From positions 157,382 to 221,381 of the forward strand of contig NZ_RZNA01000024.1 of the NCBI RefSeq assembly GCF_003992595.1: 64,000 nt of DNA, read 5' to 3'. Within the stretch, counting starts at the first letter, position 1, and each line of letters starts with the position of its first letter. The notes under the pieces were generated by a model. The model saw only the letters and a program-made list of their open reading frames with translations. It was not told the DNA's origin and made no database searches. This DNA is from Flagellimonas oceanensis (GTDB lineage: Bacteria; Bacteroidota; Bacteroidia; Flavobacteriales; Flavobacteriaceae). Below, piece after piece: positions 8,921 to 16,698 of this stretch. The translations under genes were made by a program, and so were the position numbers.

Positions 8921-9685
8921 TTATTTTTCGACCTCCAATAAAATCGGACAATGATCACTATGTTTTGCCTCAGACAAAATCACGGAGCGCTTTAATCTAT
9001 CTTCCAACGGTTCGGCCACCATACCATAATCCAAGCGCCATCCTTTGTTGTTGGCCCTTGCATTGGCTCGGTAACTCCACCAAGTGTAATTATCGGGCTC
9101 CTTATTAAAATGGCGGAAACTATCAATAAAGCCACTTTTCATAAAGTTACCGATCCATTCGCGCTCCACAGGTAAAAAGCCTGATACGTTCTTATTTCGA
9201 ACAGGGTCATGGATGTCTATGGCTTCATGACAGATATTGTAATCCCCGCAAACAATAAGATTGGGGCGTTCTTTTCTAAGCCCTTCCGAATACTTATGAA
9301 AATCGGCCATATAGGTCAACTTAAAATCCAAACGGTCCATATTGGTCCCGGATGGCAAATACATGCTCATTACCGAAAGGTCGCCAAAATCGGCCCGGAT
9401 GTTTCTTCCTTCCAGGTCCATATAATCTATGCCCGTACCAAATTCAATATGGTCAGGTTCGTTCTTGCAAAGCAGGGCCACACCACTGTATCCTTTTTTC
9501 TGGGCACTGAACCAATAGTTATGGGAATACCCTGCCTCCTCAAAAACAGAGGTGTCCACTTGTTCTTCCATGGCTTTGGTCTCCTGTAAACAGACCACAT
9601 CTGGACTTACCGTTTCCAACCATTCCACAAAACCCTTTTTTAAGGCGGCCCTTATTCCATTTACATTGTAGGATACAATCTTCAT
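8921..9685 (-). CDS. xth: exodeoxyribonuclease III
   Basis: An AP endonuclease/3'-5' exonuclease of base-excision repair in the cytoplasm. The 254-residue protein has KIVSYNVNGIRAALKKG at the N-terminus (metal-binding Asn), LQETKA (catalytic Glu), GDYNICHEAIDIHDP, and SDHCPILLE (catalytic Asp-His) at the C-terminus. I chose the ATG of MKIVSYN at 9685; an upstream start at 9703 would add six residues that the family lacks. It lies 60 bases upstream of the aldo-keto reductase on the same strand. Confidence 0.95.
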   Translation of the reverse strand: MKIVSYNVNGIRAALKKGFVEWLETVSPDVVCLQETKAMEEQVDTSVFEEAGYSHNYWFSAQKKGYSGVALLCKNEPDHIEFGTGIDYMDLEGRNIRADFGDLSVMSMYLPSGTNMDRLDFKLTYMADFHKYSEGLRKERPNLIVCGDYNICHEAIDIHDPVRNKNVSGFLPVEREWIGNFMKSGFIDSFRHFNKEPDNYTWWSYRANARANNKGWRLDYGMVAEPLEDRLKRSVILSEAKHSDHCPILLEVEK

Positions 9686-9821
9686 GTGCTCAAATTTGTT
9701 CAAAAATAGCTATTGTGGGCGGCTCCCTAAAATTGAATTTGCCAATGTATCCATCGATGAAAAGAATCAAACTGTTCTTTCTTGATGTTTTCCCGTAATT
9801 TTAGGTCAAAAATTCAACCTC

Positions 9822-10385
9822 ATGACTGCACTTGTGTTGATAGACACCCAAATCGGACTCCAGGAAGGGGCTTTTTATGGCTCAGAACGTAACAATCCCG
9901 AAGCAGAGGAAAATTGTGGTAGATTATTGCAAATTTTCAGAAAAAAGCAACTGCCCGTTTTCCATGTAAAACACAATTCCACTGAAATTGATTCCCCGTT
10001 GTACCCCAACAAAATGGGCAATGAATTTCATCCGGCCGTACAGCCTTTAATCAATGAACCTGTATTCGAAAAGACTGTTAATAGTGCCTTTATCGGAACC
10101 AACTTGGAAGTTAGTTTAAAAGCACAAAATATAACGGATTTGGTAATTGCAGGACTGACCATCGAACATTGCATTTCCACGTCGGTCCGGATGGCCTCCA
10201 ACCTTGGCTTTAATGTTATTTTGGTATCCGACGCCACCGCAGCCTTCGATAAAGTGGGGTATGATGGCAATAAATACCCCGCAGAGGTTATATTTCACGC
10301 AGAATTGGCGAATTTAAAGGACGAATTTGCCACGATCATGGATACCGAAACCTTGATGGACGAACTTGATAAATCAATTGAATGA
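9822..10385 (+). CDS. cysteine hydrolase of the isochorismatase family
   Basis: A 187-residue isochorismatase-fold hydrolase. The catalytic triad can be seen as Asp8 (LVLIDTQIG), Lys84 (VFEKTVNSAF) and Cys117 (GLTIEHCIST). Such enzymes hydrolyse amides such as nicotinamide, N-carbamoyl compounds or related small molecules; the substrate is not evident here. Its last four bases overlap the ATG of the next TonB receptor (ATGA), so the two are translationally coupled. That pairing gives a weak hint that the hydrolase processes an imported compound. Confidence 0.85.
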   Translation: MTALVLIDTQIGLQEGAFYGSERNNPEAEENCGRLLQIFRKKQLPVFHVKHNSTEIDSPLYPNKMGNEFHPAVQPLINEPVFEKTVNSAFIGTNLEVSLKAQNITDLVIAGLTIEHCISTSVRMASNLGFNVILVSDATAAFDKVGYDGNKYPAEVIFHAELANLKDEFATIMDTETLMDELDKSIE

Positions 10386-12454
10386 ATTTTAAATCAAAAG
10401 CGCTCCCCTTACTTTTTATATTTTTCACAACACTGTCTATAGTCGCCCAGAACACCCAGAAAGATTCCATTACCCAGTTGGACGAAGTAGTGCTTACCCA
10501 AGAAGCAATTCCCAAAAAAGCAACGGGAATAACCCCATCCTCGAAAATAGCGGGGAAGACCTTTGAGCGTTTTAATCCCACGGATATTCCATCGGCCTTC
10601 AATCAAATTTCGGGAGTTTACATCCTATCCGGTGCCATCAACACCAATCGGATAACCGTTCGGGGCATTGGTTCCAGGACACCCTATGGGACCAATAAGC
10701 TTCGCATGTATTTCAACGGTATCCCCGTAACCAATGGTACGGGTTCCTCCACCATCGAGGCGTACGATTTTGAGAACCTTGGTGCGGTGGAGATCATCAA
10801 AGGTCCAAAAGCTTCAGCCTTTGGTTCGAATCTTGGTGGGGCCATTCTGTTGGAGACAAAAGCTTCAGTACAGGAGAAAACCCAATTGATCAATTCGTTT
10901 ACGATCGGTTCCTATAATATGCTCAAGGACAATCTTAGTTTTTCACATTCGGAAGATGGTTTTAATTTGAGTTTGAGCTACAATCATTTGGAAACCGATG
11001 GCTTCCGGCAGAACAGCCAGTTCCAACGTGATGGGTTGCTGTTGAACACACAATTCCGTACGGGTCAAAAAAGCAGTGTAGCCCTTTTGGTAAATTATAT
11101 CGATTACACCGCCCAGATACCAAGTTCCATTAACCAAACCGATTTTGAAGAGAACCCTACCCGTGCCGCATCAAACTGGTTGGCCGCTCAAGGATACGAA
11201 GCCAACACCTATATTTTGACAGGCCTGTCCCACACCTATCAATTTTCCGAACACCTGCAGAACACCACGAGTATCTTTTATAGCTATTTGGACCATTATG
11301 AGCCGCGGCCTTTCAACATATTGGACGAGTTTACCAATGGCTACGGATTCCGGAGCCGCTTCACCGGAAATTGGAGGAAAGCGGACTTCTCCTTTGGTGC
11401 AGAGTTTTACAGGGACGAATATCACTGGGGTACTTTTGAGAACCTATATCAGGAAAATAATGGGAATGGTAGCTTAGTTGGCGACCAGCTTAGCGATAAC
11501 ATAGAATTCCGTAGGCAGTTCAACCTTTTTGGCACCTTGACCTACCCCATTACGTCAAACCTTTCGGCTCAAATGGGCATCAACTGGAACAAGACCCATT
11601 ATGATTTTAGGGATTTGTTCAACCAGGGTAGTGCCAATGCTTCGGCAGAACGCGATTTTGATGCGATATTGCTTCCAAATCTTGGCCTAAATTACCAATG
11701 GCAACAAGGTAAGGTCTATGCAAATATTAGCAGGGGATTTTCCAATCCAAGTCTGGAAGAGACATTGACCCCGGATGGCATCATCAACCCGGACATTGCA
11801 CAAGAAACAGGAACCAACTACGAGCTAGGGACCGAATGGATGCTTTTCCAGAAAAGGATGATTGCAAACTTTACCTTGTACCGAATGGACGTAAAAAACC
11901 TTTTGGTGGCCGAACGGGTGGACGAGGACCAATATATCGGGAGAAATGCTGGTAAAACTCGACACCAAGGTCTGGAACTCGATTTAAAATATAGCGGAAA
12001 ACTCACATCAAAGCTGACTTTTGCACCCTATTTCAGCTATACCCTCAACGATCATAGTTTCGTGGAATTTGTAGATGAGGACAATGATTATTCGGGCAAT
12101 CCGCTAACTGGTGTGCCGAAACATCGGTTGAGTTCTGGAATCGATTTTAGACATTCCAATGGGTTACAATTAAACTTGACCCATCAGTTCGTGGACGAAA
12201 TTCCCATGACGGATGCCAATTCCATTAGCAGTGACTCCTTTAATGTTTTCCATGCCAAGTTAGGGTTCCGTACAGCGGTATCATCACAAATTAGCTTGGG
12301 GCTAAGTGCCGGCATCAATAATATTTTTGACAGCAATTATGCCCAATCCGTATTGATCAATGCGGTTGGTTTTGGCGGGGCCCAGCCCAGATATTATTAC
12401 CCAGGCAATGGCCGCAATTATTTTTGGGGGCTGCAATTAAATTATGTTTTCTAG
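10382..12454 (+). CDS. TonB-dependent outer-membrane receptor
   Basis: A 690-residue receptor. It has a signal peptide (about 1-22, ending in VAQ), a short TonB-box-like region DEVVLTQEA at about 34-42, a plug domain with RITVRGIGSRTPYG and AVEIIKGPKASAFGSNLGG, and a 22-strand barrel ending in an aromatic residue (NYVF). It lacks the carboxypeptidase-regulatory N-terminal domain of many flavobacterial receptors, which suggests a siderophore or metal-chelate type rather than a SusC glycan importer. The ligand is unknown. It is coupled to the cysteine hydrolase by a four-base overlap. Confidence 0.9.
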   Translation: MNFKSKALPLLFIFFTTLSIVAQNTQKDSITQLDEVVLTQEAIPKKATGITPSSKIAGKTFERFNPTDIPSAFNQISGVYILSGAINTNRITVRGIGSRTPYGTNKLRMYFNGIPVTNGTGSSTIEAYDFENLGAVEIIKGPKASAFGSNLGGAILLETKASVQEKTQLINSFTIGSYNMLKDNLSFSHSEDGFNLSLSYNHLETDGFRQNSQFQRDGLLLNTQFRTGQKSSVALLVNYIDYTAQIPSSINQTDFEENPTRAASNWLAAQGYEANTYILTGLSHTYQFSEHLQNTTSIFYSYLDHYEPRPFNILDEFTNGYGFRSRFTGNWRKADFSFGAEFYRDEYHWGTFENLYQENNGNGSLVGDQLSDNIEFRRQFNLFGTLTYPITSNLSAQMGINWNKTHYDFRDLFNQGSANASAERDFDAILLPNLGLNYQWQQGKVYANISRGFSNPSLEETLTPDGIINPDIAQETGTNYELGTEWMLFQKRMIANFTLYRMDVKNLLVAERVDEDQYIGRNAGKTRHQGLELDLKYSGKLTSKLTFAPYFSYTLNDHSFVEFVDEDNDYSGNPLTGVPKHRLSSGIDFRHSNGLQLNLTHQFVDEIPMTDANSISSDSFNVFHAKLGFRTAVSSQISLGLSAGINNIFDSNYAQSVLINAVGFGGAQPRYYYPGNGRNYFWGLQLNYVF

Positions 12455-12501
12455 TTGTACTGGATGTAGAATAGGCTATCTTTAAATTAAACACACTGGC
12501 C

Positions 12502-12849
12502 GTGAACGAAATAGAACAATACATTTCAAGATTCCCTGAAGAGGTGCAACAGCTTCTTCAAAAAATAAGGACCATCATTAAAGAAACAGCTCCAATGGCC
12601 ACGGAAGAAATAGTCTATGGTATGCCAGGTTACAAAACCAATGGCAAACCTTTGGTTTACTTTGCTGGATATAAAAACCACATCGGTTTTTACGCAACCC
12701 CATCGGGACACGAAGCATTTCAAAAAGAGCTTTCAAAATACAAACAAGGAAAGGGTTCCGTACAGTTTCCCTTGAACCAGCCCATTCCATTTGACCTCAT
12801 AGAACAAATCGTTCTGTTTAGGGTTGAAGAGAATGCTAACCTAAACTAA
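12502..12849 (+). CDS. DUF1801 (YdhG/iron-chaperone-like) protein
   Basis: A 115-residue protein starting at a GTG. It has the DUF1801 signature: IEQYISRFPEEVQQLLQKIR, then EEIVYGMPGYK, KPLVYFAGYKNHIGFYATP, and the C-terminal KGSVQFPLNQPIPFDLI. Members fold like the frataxin/YdhG group and are cytoplasmic; the iron-chaperone label in databases rests on weak evidence. The next gene starts six bases after its stop in the same direction, so the two are probably co-transcribed. Confidence 0.85.
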   Translation: MNEIEQYISRFPEEVQQLLQKIRTIIKETAPMATEEIVYGMPGYKTNGKPLVYFAGYKNHIGFYATPSGHEAFQKELSKYKQGKGSVQFPLNQPIPFDLIEQIVLFRVEENANLN

Positions 12850-12855
12850 AATTTG

Positions 12856-13338
12856 ATGACCCCACGAATTCAAACCTTACCCACTACTACACTGGTTGGC
12901 AAAAAAACAATTACCTCCTTCGCAGAGAAAAACACTTTTGAACTTTGGCAGAGCTTTTCTCCCCGTAAAAAGGAAATAAATCATTCCATTAACAATGATA
13001 GTTACGCAGTGGAAATCTATCCCACCACCACATTCTTTCAAAATTTTGACCCCACACAGCCATTTGAAAAGTGGGCAGCCATTGCCGTTTCCAAAATGGA
13101 AGAAATACCAAAAGGCATGGAAAGCTTGACCATTCCCGAAGGATTGTATGCCGTGTTCCCCTATAAAGGTAAACCGAGTGAAGCCATGAAAGCTTTCAGG
13201 TATATTTATGGGGAATGGCTTCCCAAATCAGAATATGAAATGGACTGCAGACCTTATTTCGCCCTTATGGGAGAAAAATACAAAGGGGAGCATCCCGAAT
13301 CGGAAGAAGAGTTCTGGATACCTATCATAAAAAAATAG
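12856..13338 (+). CDS. GyrI-like (AraC effector-binding) domain protein
   Basis: A 160-residue cytoplasmic protein made only of a GyrI-like small-molecule-binding domain, without a DNA-binding part. Visible landmarks are the LPTTTLVGKK strand, the KWAAIAVSKMEEIPKGMESLTIPEGLYAVFPY central region (in two parts), and the C-terminal YGEWLPKSEYEMDCRP with EEFWIPI. An in-frame TTG at 12853 would add one residue; the ATG at 12856 is preferred. Stand-alone GyrI proteins bind or hydrolyse small cyclic compounds in studied cases. It follows the DUF1801 gene closely. Confidence 0.8.
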   Translation: MTPRIQTLPTTTLVGKKTITSFAEKNTFELWQSFSPRKKEINHSINNDSYAVEIYPTTTFFQNFDPTQPFEKWAAIAVSKMEEIPKGMESLTIPEGLYAVFPYKGKPSEAMKAFRYIYGEWLPKSEYEMDCRPYFALMGEKYKGEHPESEEEFWIPIIKK

Positions 13339-13382
13339 CTGCACCCCGAATATTAGACACAAGACCACTTAAGTTTAAATGT

Positions 13383-13390
13383 TATATTTG
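13383..13390 (+). promoter_or_regulatory. -7 box for the M28 peptidase gene
   Basis: TATATTTG is an exact TAnnTTTG match 73 bases before the ATG at 13463. No TTG was found at 17-23 bases upstream, so the -33 element is weak. Confidence 0.4.
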
Positions 13391-13462
13391 AGAGAATTAT
13401 GATTCTTTTACTGCCAGCAAACGAACAAACACGATTGCCTGCCTTATAAACACTTCAAAAAA

Positions 13463-14938
13463 ATGAAAAAACAACTATTCTTTACTTTTGCCTCCATCCT
13501 TTTTTCTTTCCTAAGCTTTGCTCAATCCGACAAAGAAAAGGCAGCCGCCACGGTCAACAAGAACACCATTGAAAGCCATATCCAATTCCTATCCGATGAC
13601 CTTTTGGAAGGTCGCGAAGCTGGCACAAAAGGCAACAAAATAGCGGCCAGCTACTTGGCCAATCAACTACATAAATTTGGGGCAAAGCCCGTTTCTGAGG
13701 GTAATTCCTATTATCAAAAATTTAAATTGGAGCAATCCAAACCCCCAAGCGTTTTGGACCTTACCGTAAATGGTGTTGAATATCCATTGACAGCTCCTTT
13801 TTCCTTGCCTGCCATTGACCAATCGGCAGAAGCCGTGTTTTTGGAGTATGGTTCAGAAGATGATTTTGAAGGTGCCGATGTCTCAGGAAAAGTCGTGGTC
13901 GTGCTAGCCGGAAGTGGCGAAGATGCTACCCCGAACAATATGTTCAGGAGTAGATCAAAAAAGGTAGAGCTGGCTCAACAAAATGGAGCCTTGGGCTTGA
14001 TTGAACTGGTTGATTTCGAGGAAGACCTTTGGAGCAGGATAAAACACTACTCTGGTTCTGGAACAACAATAAAGAAAGAATCCGATGGTACTGACGATAG
14101 TTCATTTTTCAACATGTGGGTAAATTTGAACAAGAACAAGCCCAACCTAGAAAAGGGACAAACCATGCCCATTACCATCAAATCTGACGGTCAATCCAAA
14201 AAGTATTTGGACACCCAAAATGTGGTAGGTGTTATCGAAGGTTCCGACCCCACCCTCAAAAATGAATATGTGATCTACTCTGCACATTATGATCATGTGG
14301 GCATAGGGCAACCCAATGCTGAAGGAGATTCCATTTACAATGGGGCACGTGACAATAACATTGGAGTAACCGCTGTACTTTCCATGTTGGAAAACCTCGG
14401 CAAGTATCCCACCAAACGTTCCGCACTGTTTATTTTGTTCACAGCGGAGGAAAAAGGATTATTGGGAAGTCGGTACTACGCAGACCACCCCTTGATTCCA
14501 CTGGATCAAGTCTCTTATTGCTTCAATACCGATGGCGGGGGATACAACGATACTTCTTTGGCCACCATAATCGGTTTGGAACGCACCTCGGCAGAAGAAT
14601 TGATTGTAAAGGGAGCAGGAGCATTTGGCCTCAAGGCCATTGGTGATCCAGCACCGGAACAGGGACTTTTTGACCGTAGCGATAATGTAAGCTTTGCCAG
14701 AAAAGGAATTCCCGCACCTACGTACTCCACTGGTTTCCATAGTTTTGATGAAGAAATCATGAAGTACTACCACCAAGCCGACGACGAAGCAGACAGTTTG
14801 GATTACGACTACCTTTTAAAATTCTATCAAGGCTATGTATACAGTGGCCGATTGATTGCCAATACTACGGATAAATTATTCTGGAACGAAGGCGATAAAT
14901 ATGAGGAAGCGGGCAAGGCTTTGTATGGGATGGATTAA
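13463..14938 (+). CDS. secreted M28-family zinc aminopeptidase
   Basis: A 491-residue secreted peptidase. It has a signal peptide (1-20, ending SFAQ), a PA-type insert around residues 100-235 (DVSGKVVVVLAG, NGALGLIE), and the M28 catalytic domain. Metal and catalytic motifs are AHYDHVG near 273-279, GARDNNIG near 294-301, FTAEEKGLLGS near 330-340, and NTDGGG. A final His in STGFHSFDEE completes the zinc site. It would release N-terminal amino acids from peptides in the periplasm or outside the cell. It stands alone, with its own -7 box. Confidence 0.92.
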   Translation: MKKQLFFTFASILFSFLSFAQSDKEKAAATVNKNTIESHIQFLSDDLLEGREAGTKGNKIAASYLANQLHKFGAKPVSEGNSYYQKFKLEQSKPPSVLDLTVNGVEYPLTAPFSLPAIDQSAEAVFLEYGSEDDFEGADVSGKVVVVLAGSGEDATPNNMFRSRSKKVELAQQNGALGLIELVDFEEDLWSRIKHYSGSGTTIKKESDGTDDSSFFNMWVNLNKNKPNLEKGQTMPITIKSDGQSKKYLDTQNVVGVIEGSDPTLKNEYVIYSAHYDHVGIGQPNAEGDSIYNGARDNNIGVTAVLSMLENLGKYPTKRSALFILFTAEEKGLLGSRYYADHPLIPLDQVSYCFNTDGGGYNDTSLATIIGLERTSAEELIVKGAGAFGLKAIGDPAPEQGLFDRSDNVSFARKGIPAPTYSTGFHSFDEEIMKYYHQADDEADSLDYDYLLKFYQGYVYSGRLIANTTDKLFWNEGDKYEEAGKALYGMD

Positions 14939-15070
14939 CGTATTACTTTGAATTCAGTTCAAGGTCTTACCACATTGATTTCAAAAATGGCCTGCTGAAA
15001 ATAAGCTCAGTACGACTCATTAATCACTAATATTCAAGTTTTTACAGAAATATTATTTGTAAATTTCAAC

Positions 15071-15098
15071 AGTTATTTAGATATTTATCTAAATAACT
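15071..15098. promoter_or_regulatory. perfect 28-bp palindrome, likely operator of the SdpR-like repressor
   Basis: Two 13-base arms (AGTTATTTAGATA and its exact complement) flank a two-base centre, ending eight bases before the ATG of the ArsR-type gene. Its symmetry, A+T richness and position fit an autoregulated ArsR-family operator. Confidence 0.7.
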
Positions 15099-15105
15099 AA
15101 TTTTA

Positions 15106-15360
15106 ATGAATTCGCTGTTTAAAGCCCTTAATGACCAAACCCGAAGGCAGATTGTGGAACTGCTCAAGGAAAAAGACATGAACGCTGGGGAGATTGCCGA
15201 ACGGTTCAACATATCCAAACCCAGTATTTCGCACCATCTGGATATTTTAAAACAGGCCGATTTGGTCACCAGCGAAAAAAAAGGGCAATTTGTGGAATAC
15301 TCCCTCAACACCACCATTTTAGAAGATTTACTCAACTGGATACTGACTTTAAAAAAATAA
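15106..15360 (+). CDS. ArsR-family autorepressor, SdpR-like
   Basis: An 84-residue winged-helix protein. The start (FKALNDQTRRQIVELLKEKD), the recognition helix region NISKPSISHHLDILKQADLV and the wing EKKGQFVEYSLNTT are the ArsR/SmtB pattern and closest to Bacillus SdpR. There are no metal-binding cysteine motifs, so metal sensing is unlikely. The next gene encodes an SdpI-type membrane protein three bases downstream. In Bacillus, SdpI binds toxin and sequesters SdpR at the membrane; here a similar repressor-membrane partnership is inferred. The palindrome at 15071-15098 is its likely binding site. Confidence 0.88.
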   Translation: MNSLFKALNDQTRRQIVELLKEKDMNAGEIAERFNISKPSISHHLDILKQADLVTSEKKGQFVEYSLNTTILEDLLNWILTLKK

Positions 15361-15363
15361 ATT

Positions 15364-16005
15364 ATGAAATTGACAAAGGAACTCCCCTTGATTGGCATTG
15401 TATTATTGCCCTTTTTATACTTGGCCTATGTCTGGAACCAACTCCCCGCCGAAGTTCCACTACATTACAACATTAAGGGAGAAGTAGACCGCTACGGGGA
15501 TAAGTCGGAACTTATTTTGATTCCTATTCTAACATCAGTGCTCATCTATGTGATCTTTTTGGCCGTACCTTATATTGATCCAAAAAAACAAATCCAAAAA
15601 ATGGGCAAGAAATACGACACCTTAAAATTGATTGCCACCACATTTATGTCAGTTTTGGCGTTGTTTATCATTTATATGGCAAAAAATCAATCCGTGGCCA
15701 ATCCAAATTATATATTCTTGTTGATGGGTGTGCTATTTATCATATTTGGAAACTACTTCAAAACCATCAAGGCCAACTATTTCATCGGAATCCGAACACC
15801 GTGGACTTTGGAAAGTGAAATTGTTTGGAAAGAAACCCATAAAATGGGAGGCAAAATTTGGTTTATCGGAGGGCTGCTGATCATTCTTTCCTGCTTAATT
15901 TTTGAAAAAGAAATCAATGCCGTCATTTTTTTGATCATTACGGCTATCATGGTTCTGGTACCCGTAGTGTATTCCTATTTACTGTTCAAAAAACAAAAAA
16001 GCTAG
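15364..16005 (+). CDS. SdpI-family membrane protein (DUF1648 + SdpI)
   Basis: A 213-residue inner-membrane protein with about six hydrophobic segments. The N-terminal DUF1648 part shows LPAEVPLHYNIKGEVDRYGDK at about 29-49 (in the loop after TM1), and the C-terminal SdpI part shows IGIRTPWTLESEIVWKETHK near 140-160. SdpI of Bacillus subtilis protects against the SdpC toxin and relays its presence to SdpR. No SdpC-like toxin is visible nearby, so it may sense or resist a foreign peptide. It starts three bases after the SdpR-like gene. Confidence 0.87.
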   Translation: MKLTKELPLIGIVLLPFLYLAYVWNQLPAEVPLHYNIKGEVDRYGDKSELILIPILTSVLIYVIFLAVPYIDPKKQIQKMGKKYDTLKLIATTFMSVLALFIIYMAKNQSVANPNYIFLLMGVLFIIFGNYFKTIKANYFIGIRTPWTLESEIVWKETHKMGGKIWFIGGLLIILSCLIFEKEINAVIFLIITAIMVLVPVVYSYLLFKKQKS

Positions 16006-16072
16006 TTCCATCAAACTAGTGTGATTTTTAATCCATTCCCAACTAATCCGTATCTTAGTTATTCATATTCCA

Positions 16073-16594
16073 ATGTATATGCTGAGTAAATGGGTTCCTT
16101 TTGTTTTTTTACTATTGATTTTTTCCTGCGCCGAAAAAGCAAAGGAAGAAGTAAGTTCCATTGACCCGGTAAACTGGAGCAATAGAACCGCTACAATTTC
16201 CGAACAGGATTCCCTGTTGAAGGGCGCCTCGTATCTTTCTGTGTATTCCGAAATTTATAGCGAAACAGAACACCGGACCCATAACCTTACCAGCACCATA
16301 AGCATGCGCAATACTAATTTGGCGGATACCATTTACATCCACAAGGCTGAATATTTTGATACCAAAGGAAACCCCATCAGAACCTATTTTGATGAACCTA
16401 TCTACATCAAACCCATGGAAACCGTGGAAATTGTGATTGACGAAAAAGACCGATCGGGCGGAACGGGTGCCAACTTCCTTTTCCAATGGTCTATAAAACC
16501 CTCTTCGCACGAACCCTATTTTGAAGGTGTTATGATTTCCACATCGGGCCAACAAGGACTTTCCTTTACCACCGAAGGCAGACGCGTGGAATAG
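16073..16594 (+). CDS. DUF3124 lipoprotein
   Basis: A 173-residue protein with a lipoprotein signal (lipobox IFSC, Cys about residue 19). The mature part has the DUF3124 pattern: LKGASYLSVYSEIYSETEH, LTSTISMRNTNLADTIYI, and GGTGANFLFQW near the end. The family is periplasmic and of unknown function. A second ATG two codons in (16079) may be the true start. It stands alone between the SdpI-type gene and the formate-THF ligase gene. Confidence 0.8.
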   Translation: MYMLSKWVPFVFLLLIFSCAEKAKEEVSSIDPVNWSNRTATISEQDSLLKGASYLSVYSEIYSETEHRTHNLTSTISMRNTNLADTIYIHKAEYFDTKGNPIRTYFDEPIYIKPMETVEIVIDEKDRSGGTGANFLFQWSIKPSSHEPYFEGVMISTSGQQGLSFTTEGRRVE

Positions 16595-16698
16595 ACTCCC
16601 CCAGCACACAAATGTCATAGTTTTTATACCCCGATTATAGTATCTTGTCTATCAATTTGGGAGCTATTTACGTTTCCCTTGCGCATAAAAACTAGACC

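Noticed and set aside
16002..16019. CTAGTT/AACTAG hairpin at the end of the SdpI-type gene as a terminator
   Set aside because: The six-base A/T-rich stem is weak and the T-run after it is displaced by several bases, so I do not call it.
16112..16618. A 168-codon minus-strand frame opposite the DUF3124 lipoprotein gene
   Set aside because: The plus-strand gene has a lipobox and family motifs; the antisense frame is compositionally biased and lacks them.
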